Positions 6,010-10,271 of a DNA stretch of 10,271 bases are shown in pieces. The DNA is from Betaproteobacteria bacterium (GTDB lineage: Bacteria; Pseudomonadota; Gammaproteobacteria; Burkholderiales; Burkholderiaceae_E), in assembly GCA_016868095.1 (NCBI GenBank), contig VGHV01000060.1, forward strand, positions 1 to 10,271. Reading direction: 5' to 3'. Numbering within the stretch: position 1 is the first letter of the stretch; the number at the start of each line of letters is the position of its first letter. A program made the translations under genes and the position numbers. The notes under the pieces are model-generated. The model ran no database searches. It was not told the DNA's origin and worked only from the letters and a program-made list of their open reading frames with translations.

Positions 6010-8676
6010 ATGGACCATAAGCCCCCCGAAATCGCAGGCCAGGCCACCCAAGAACCAATCGATACTGTTTCGGAAGATGTTGCTGCTCCTAAGGCGAAGC
6101 AAAGCCTTCCGAATAAGCAAAGTCTTTCAAATGAACAAAGTTTCTCGCATCAAAATGGCGAGCAACTTAAGGAAAAAGTCCAACCACTAAAGCCTGGTGT
6201 TTCGCTCATTCCAGGTCAACTGACTGCGAGCCACTGGGGCACATATCGCGTCGATGACTCGGGTGCGTTCAAAGCCTTCGAGCGAGACCCCAAGCCCTGC
6301 TCAATCGGTCTGCATATGAGGGAGGCTTATCGACATCCACTCAGAATTGCCAGGCCCGCTGCCCGTCATGCCTGGTTAATTGCTGCTCGTGAGGGCCGTT
6401 TTCAAAGTCCTTTGGCTTCTGGGACAGCCGCTCGGGGTGAAGACCGTTTTGTGGAACTCGACTGGCCAGAGGCCTGCAGTCTGGCTGCCTCAGCACTCCA
6501 ACACACTAAAAAGCATTACGGTAATGAGGCTATTTTCGGAGGCTCTTACGGTTGGTCTAGCGCCGGGCGCTTTCACCATGCACAAAGCCAGGTCCACCGC
6601 TTCTTAAACGCCTTTGGGGGCTATGTTCGCTCGGTTGACACCTACAGCCTTGGCGCTGGTCGCGTCATCCTGCCCCACGTCTTTTTGCCGATCGACCGAC
6701 TGATTGTTGAGCACCATGACTGGAAGACCTTGCAAAGGCACACCAAGCTCTTTGTGTCTTTTGGAGGTGCGGCTGCCAAGAATGCGCAAATTGGTCAGGG
6801 CGGTGCATCGCTTCATCAGCTGCCCGATGGGCTACAAGACATGGCACAAGCCGGTTGTCGCTTTGTCAACATTAGTCCGGTTCGCGATGATATTGCGATT
6901 GACGCTTGGGACGGCCTGACTGGACGCACTCAAAGCAAACACGAATGGCTACCGATTCGACCCAATACCGATACCGCCATGATGCTCGCACTGAGTACCG
7001 AGATCATCCTCGCAGGCAAGGCTGATTTATATTTTTTAGACCGATATACCGTTGGCTTTTCAGCGTGGAAGGATTATTTGCTTGGCAAGGTTGATGGTCA
7101 GCGAAAAGATGCAAGCTGGGCAAGCCTTATCTGCGATATTCCGAGTACCGAGATTCGCGGCCTTGCTCAAGCGCTGACCAGCCAACGCAGCCTCATCAAT
7201 GTGGCCTGGTCATTGCAGCGCGCATCGCACGGTGAGCAAAGTTTTTGGGCAGCGATCGGGCTTGCGAGTGTGATCGGTCAGATCGGACTACCGGGCGGCG
7301 GGGTTGCGCTGGCTTACGGCCCAAGTAATGTGATGGGATCAACAGGTCCCATGCTTGGGGGTCCAACGCTGCCCCAAGGGATTAATCAAGTGAAGGATTT
7401 TATACCGGTTGCACGCATTGCCGACGCACTGATGCAGCCAAAAGAATCCTATCGTTATAACGGTGAAACCAGGCGCTATCCTGATTTGAAGCTACTTTAT
7501 TGGGCAGGCGGCAATCCATTTCATCACCACCAGGACTTAAACCGATTAGCCCGAGCCTGGCAAAGACCAAACACCATTATCATCCACGAGCAGTTTTGGA
7601 ACGCCAACGCCAAAATGGCCGATTTGGTGATGCCTGCAACTACCACGCTTGAGCGCGACGATATCGGCTACGCTCATCGCGACCCGCATTTGATTTGGAT
7701 GAGCGCCATCGAGGCTGCCTACCGGGATGCAAGAGATGACTATGAAATATTTAGCGATATTGCTGCGCTGCTCGGTGTTCATGAGGATTTCACCGAGCAT
7801 CGCAGCAGCAGGCAGTGGCTCGAGGCTCTTTATGATCGCCAAGCGAAAAGTCTTGCCCAACGCGGCTTAAACCTGCCAAGCTTTGAGCAATTTTGCAGCG
7901 GTGGCGGTCTTCGCATCGAGCTCGATGAGCAAGCCCAGGTGCTGCTTGCTGCTTTTCGAGACGACCCTGCTAACAATCCGCTAGCGACGCCTAGTGGTCG
8001 TATTGAGATCAGCAGTCAAACCATTGAAGGTTTTTCACTGCCAGATTGTGGACCCTACCCACGTTGGATCGAACCCTTCGAGTATTTGTCTTCAAATACA
8101 ACGATCACTACGAGCCATGCCGCTTCCCAAGATCTTCACAGTCATGCCAGCGGGGCTATTCAATCGGCAGCCGACCAAGTCGATTTAGCCTGGCTTAAAT
8201 CATCATCGATGTGGCAAGAAGCCATGCGACACCCTGCATTACATCTCATATCCGATCAACCGGCCACTAAGCTTCACAGCCAACTCGACCACGCTGGACT
8301 AAGCCGAGCAGCAAAGCGTAACGATCGAGAACCTATCATGATGCATCCTGATGATGCTGCCAGTCGGCAGCTCAAAGAAGGCGATATACTTTGCATCATG
8401 AATCAACGAGGCGCATGTCTTGCCAGCCTCATGATCGACGACGGCATTCGACCGGGCGTTATTCGCCTTTCAACAGGTGCGTGGTGGGATCCCGCCGAAG
8501 CCTATCCGGGTCTTTGTTTACACGGCAATCCTAATGCCTTAACAGCCGATCGCGGTGCATCAAGCCTTTCTCAAGGTTGTAGCGCGCAAAGCTGCCTTGT
8601 CTGGCTCAGCGCTTGGACCAAGGAAGTCCCGCCGATGAAGGCCTTCGAAACGCCTCGTTTCATTCAAACCATTTAG
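6010..8676 (+). CDS. Molybdopterin oxidoreductase of the DMSO/biotin-sulfoxide reductase family (cytoplasmic)
   Basis: An 888-residue molybdenum bis-MGD enzyme. The conserved core begins at LTASHWGTYR (residues 71-80). GGSYGWSSAGRFHH carries the Tyr and Trp that line the substrate pocket of DMSO reductase, and Ser213 in DTYSLGAG is at the position of the serine that ligates Mo. The C-terminal dinucleotide-binding domain has LHSQLDHAGLSR, HPDDAASRQLKEGD and the end motif GNPNALTADRG. There is no twin-arginine signal and no N-terminal cysteine cluster for an Fe-S centre, as in cytoplasmic BisC-type enzymes. The likely reaction is two-electron reduction of an S- or N-oxide; the substrate is not identifiable. 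Odd points are a roughly 70-residue polar N-terminal extension containing three hexapeptide repeats, and a 47-residue Ser/His-rich insertion coded at 8089-8229. The start at 6010 follows AGGA; a GTG at 5983 is an alternative. It is followed after 22 nt by a zinc hydrolase gene. Confidence 0.9.
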   Translation: MDHKPPEIAGQATQEPIDTVSEDVAAPKAKQSLPNKQSLSNEQSFSHQNGEQLKEKVQPLKPGVSLIPGQLTASHWGTYRVDDSGAFKAFERDPKPCSIGLHMREAYRHPLRIARPAARHAWLIAAREGRFQSPLASGTAARGEDRFVELDWPEACSLAASALQHTKKHYGNEAIFGGSYGWSSAGRFHHAQSQVHRFLNAFGGYVRSVDTYSLGAGRVILPHVFLPIDRLIVEHHDWKTLQRHTKLFVSFGGAAAKNAQIGQGGASLHQLPDGLQDMAQAGCRFVNISPVRDDIAIDAWDGLTGRTQSKHEWLPIRPNTDTAMMLALSTEIILAGKADLYFLDRYTVGFSAWKDYLLGKVDGQRKDASWASLICDIPSTEIRGLAQALTSQRSLINVAWSLQRASHGEQSFWAAIGLASVIGQIGLPGGGVALAYGPSNVMGSTGPMLGGPTLPQGINQVKDFIPVARIADALMQPKESYRYNGETRRYPDLKLLYWAGGNPFHHHQDLNRLARAWQRPNTIIIHEQFWNANAKMADLVMPATTTLERDDIGYAHRDPHLIWMSAIEAAYRDARDDYEIFSDIAALLGVHEDFTEHRSSRQWLEALYDRQAKSLAQRGLNLPSFEQFCSGGGLRIELDEQAQVLLAAFRDDPANNPLATPSGRIEISSQTIEGFSLPDCGPYPRWIEPFEYLSSNTTITTSHAASQDLHSHASGAIQSAADQVDLAWLKSSSMWQEAMRHPALHLISDQPATKLHSQLDHAGLSRAAKRNDREPIMMHPDDAASRQLKEGDILCIMNQRGACLASLMIDDGIRPGVIRLSTGAWWDPAEAYPGLCLHGNPNALTADRGASSLSQGCSAQSCLVWLSAWTKEVPPMKAFETPRFIQTI
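6097..6150 (+). repeat. Three tandem 18-bp repeats inside the molybdoenzyme N-terminal extension
   Basis: Three adjacent 18-bp units (6097-6114, 6115-6132, 6133-6150) share the core AAGCAAAGYCTTYC-type sequence and are in frame. They encode KQSLPN, KQSLSN and EQSFSH at residues 30-47 of the molybdoenzyme. Units one and two differ at few bases; the third has diverged further. The segment is polar and probably disordered. Confidence 0.85.
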
Positions 8677-8698
8677 GCCATTCAAGCACGCAATTTCT

Positions 8699-9760
8699 AT
8701 GAGCAAAGACTTACACCAACAAGGCAACTATCTGCCCACGCTTCCGAACGCATCACAGCGCGCACTCGCAGAACAATTACCGATTGAAGAGGAGCTAGCC
8801 TTTCATGTGCTGCGCTTTCAAAGCCCACGCCCAGGGCCGCGATTGATTGTTACAGCGGCCGTGCATGGCAACGAAACTCATGGGAGTTTTGCGATTCAGC
8901 GCATTGTTCAACAATTGATAAGCGGTGAACTACATCAGCTATGCGGCCAACTAAGCTTAGTCCCCGTGACCAATCCTAAAGCCTGGCGCTTGCAACGTCG
9001 CCAAGGAGATCGCAATCTCAATCGGCGCTTAATGCCTTGCGCTGAGCCCCTCGACTATGAGGATCACATTGCGAATTGGTTATGTCCGCTTTTGAAAGAG
9101 CACGACGGCTTACTTGATCTTCATTCGTTTCAAAGCGGTGATCAAGCCTTTGCACTTTTTGGACCTAGTAATAATCAGAGCGATCTTGAACCTTTTGCGC
9201 TCGCCGATCAGGAAGAGGCCATTGCATTAAGGCTAGGCTGTAAGCGCTATGTCTATGGTTGGCTTGATACCTACGCCAAAGGTATGGCCCGACGCGCAAG
9301 AGAGCTTGAAGAAGGCCTCATTGTGCAAGCATCGGTCAACACCGATCCCTCATATGGGATTGGAACAACTGAATATATGCGCTCGGTCGGTGGTTGGGCG
9401 ATCACGCTTGAGTGCGGCCACCATGATGATCCGAGTGGTCGCGAAATTGCCTATGAGGCGATCATCAACACCATGAAGTGTTTAGGCATGCTTGCCGGGC
9501 CCAAGCCGCAAGCAGTCGCTAAGCCAGAAGTCATGGGTTTATTTGATGTTTTTGATCGTTATGATATGCATGACCTATTTACTAAAGACTGGAAGAGTTT
9601 TGACGCGATCAAACAAGGTGAATTAATTGGCAAGCGGGCGAGCGGCGCCATGATTTACGCCCCAGAAGATGCCTATGTGATCTTCCCTAATAGCAAAGCC
9701 CAGCCCGGCCAGGAATGGTTTTATCTTGCACGTCCTGGCGGACGACTTGGCATGTCATGA
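8699..9760 (+). CDS. Succinylglutamate desuccinylase/aspartoacylase-family zinc hydrolase
   Basis: A 353-residue protein of the AstE/AspA branch of the M14 zinc carboxypeptidase fold, which cleaves amide bonds of N-acyl amino acids and related compounds. Zinc ligands are His56 and Glu59 in VHGNE and His142 in DLHS; DRNLNR (104-109) is the usual substrate-carboxylate site; Glu238 in TLECGHH is the likely catalytic glutamate. The C-terminal beta domain follows (from about residue 280, GLFDVFDRYDM onward). Length fits the family. The gene begins 22 nt after the molybdoenzyme stop, with no strong Shine-Dalgarno sequence, and is probably cotranscribed. Exact substrate is unknown: sequence identity to AstE proper cannot be judged here, and the absence of other arginine-succinyl pathway genes argues against an AstE name. 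It faces a second gene apparently of the same family. Confidence 0.88.
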   Translation: MSKDLHQQGNYLPTLPNASQRALAEQLPIEEELAFHVLRFQSPRPGPRLIVTAAVHGNETHGSFAIQRIVQQLISGELHQLCGQLSLVPVTNPKAWRLQRRQGDRNLNRRLMPCAEPLDYEDHIANWLCPLLKEHDGLLDLHSFQSGDQAFALFGPSNNQSDLEPFALADQEEAIALRLGCKRYVYGWLDTYAKGMARRARELEEGLIVQASVNTDPSYGIGTTEYMRSVGGWAITLECGHHDDPSGREIAYEAIINTMKCLGMLAGPKPQAVAKPEVMGLFDVFDRYDMHDLFTKDWKSFDAIKQGELIGKRASGAMIYAPEDAYVIFPNSKAQPGQEWFYLARPGGRLGMS

Positions 9761-9853
9761 CGATTAATTTAATGAAACAGTCATAGAGGCCCGACAGACC
9801 GGCGGCGTTGAGCCATCAATCATCGAATCCCGACATACAGGCGCGTTGGGCCA
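9761..9853. other. Convergent intergenic spacer
   Basis: This 93-bp gap separates two convergent hydrolase-family genes. It begins AT-rich and then consists mainly of the first two copies of a 38-39 bp repeat. No convincing GC-rich hairpin with a T-run is visible, so no intrinsic terminator is called. Confidence 0.5.
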
Positions 9854-9889
9854 TCAATCATCGAGTCCCGACATACCGGCGCGGTGTGC
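9790..9889. repeat. 38-39 bp tandem repeat (2.6 copies) spanning the 3' end of the minus-strand gene
   Basis: Copies lie at 9790-9828 (39 bp), 9829-9866 (38 bp) and 9867-9889 (partial, 23 bp). All begin CCCGACA and the two full copies share GCCATCAATCATCGA. The third copy and the end of the second encode the last residues of the minus-strand hydrolase (AHRAGMSGLDD then stop). Read on the minus strand, the second copy and the end of the first encode a closely related tail, AQRACMSGFDD plus stop, after the real stop. This is best explained as tandem duplication of the gene's end. Confidence 0.88.
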
Positions 9890-10271
9890 AAGCCGTTGCT
9901 CACCTGCAATCCGATAAAGCACAAGCCCTGGCCAAGCCAGTGAGCCGTTGAGACGTTTGGCGAAAAGCACCCCATCGGTTTGAGCATAAACCGTCGTTCG
10001 GGCCTTTGGGCCGTGAGGGCTGGCAGGATCAATAACGTCACAAACTGCCTGACCCCTTTTAACCTTTGCGCCTGGCTCTAAGTGATAGGCCAAAAAGCCG
10101 TCCTTGGGGCAATAGCCAACATCCATACCTTGCATGGGTGTGGCTGGAACCTTTAATCGTGGGAGGCGTCCGGGATCGCCCTTGATGATGCCCTGACGGA
10201 CGATCCAGCGCAGCAAACGTGCTGCATCTTGTTCACCCTGAGCGTGACTGACATCGAATTGGCTTTGCATT
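9854..10271 (-). CDS. C-terminal part of a second succinylglutamate desuccinylase/aspartoacylase-like protein (5' truncated by window)
   Basis: At least 138 residues of the C-terminal region are present; the ATG at 10270 is at the very edge and, given family lengths near 330-350, is more likely an internal methionine than the start. The segment has the small beta domain of this family: GMDVGYCPKDGFLAYHL, GAKVKRGQAVCDVIDP, then a short TTVYAQTDGVLF strand pair. The zinc-binding N-terminal domain is outside the window, so the family call rests on this C-terminal domain only; a biotin-lipoyl-like domain from another protein is the main alternative. It converges on the complete hydrolase at 8699-9760, and both end in GMS-containing tails. 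Its last codons lie in the tandem repeat. Confidence 0.65.
   Translation of the reverse strand, partial: MQSQFDVSHAQGEQDAARLLRWIVRQGIIKGDPGRLPRLKVPATPMQGMDVGYCPKDGFLAYHLEPGAKVKRGQAVCDVIDPASPHGPKARTTVYAQTDGVLFAKRLNGSLAWPGLVLYRIAGEQRLAHRAGMSGLDD

Noticed and set aside
6010..6219. Tat signal peptide on the molybdoenzyme
   Set aside because: No twin-arginine motif and no hydrophobic stretch are present in the N-terminal extension.
9761..9853. Intrinsic terminator between the convergent hydrolase genes
   Set aside because: Only short palindromes such as GTCATGAC are seen, without a GC-rich stem followed by a T-run.
9790..9889. CRISPR-like repeat pattern
   Set aside because: The copies are directly adjacent with no spacers between them and run into a coding end, so this is an ordinary tandem repeat.
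9820..10041. Minus-strand 73-residue open frame
   Set aside because: It overlaps the hydrolase-like gene in another frame, has no recognisable features, and is explained as a shadow.

Overview
The window looks like a chromosomal segment of a mid-GC betaproteobacterium, most likely Burkholderiales. This rests on the gene families and their dense packing, not on a marker gene, so the taxonomic call is moderate to weak. No mobile element, rRNA, tRNA or CRISPR array is visible. Almost all of the DNA is coding; the longest gene-free stretch is about 143 bases (2609-2751).

Layout. (1) Positions 1-982, plus strand: the 3' end of a branched-chain-amino-acid-type ABC transporter binding protein, overlapped by one base by a beta-class carbonic anhydrase. 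(2) Positions 936-2608, minus strand: a secreted S1/P1-type zinc nuclease followed 2 nt later by an EamA/DMT membrane transporter, whose end runs 47 bp into the carbonic anhydrase gene from the opposite strand. (3) Positions 2752-3570, plus strand: a short-chain dehydrogenase/reductase, divergent from the nuclease across an intergenic region with inverted repeats. (4) Positions 3491-5962, minus strand: a tightly overlapping three-gene operon of two crotonase-fold (enoyl-CoA hydratase/isomerase) proteins and a second EamA/DMT transporter. Its end overlaps the dehydrogenase gene by 80 bp. (5) Positions 6010-9760, plus strand: a large cytoplasmic molybdopterin oxidoreductase of the DMSO/biotin-sulfoxide reductase family, then a succinylglutamate desuccinylase/aspartoacylase-like zinc hydrolase. 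(6) Positions 9854-10271, minus strand: the C-terminal part of a second protein apparently of the same hydrolase family, cut by the window edge. Its 3' end lies in a 38-39 bp tandem repeat that leaves a relic copy of its C-terminal codons beyond the stop.

How the genes may work together. The crotonases and the dehydrogenase suggest acyl-CoA catabolism; the two DMT proteins suggest export or import of small metabolites. The molybdoenzyme has no Tat signal or Fe-S cysteine cluster, so it probably reduces (or oxidises) a small S- or N-oxide-like substrate in the cytoplasm. Its pairing with an amidohydrolase of the AstE/AspA family, and a second one facing it, suggests a small catabolic module for an unidentified N-acylated or oxidised compound. 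That linkage is inference. The most noteworthy sequence features are the repeat-containing N-terminal extension and internal insertion of the molybdoenzyme, the tandem-repeated gene tail near 9.8 kb, a crotonase lacking both canonical catalytic glutamates, and the inverted repeats in the nuclease/dehydrogenase intergenic region.
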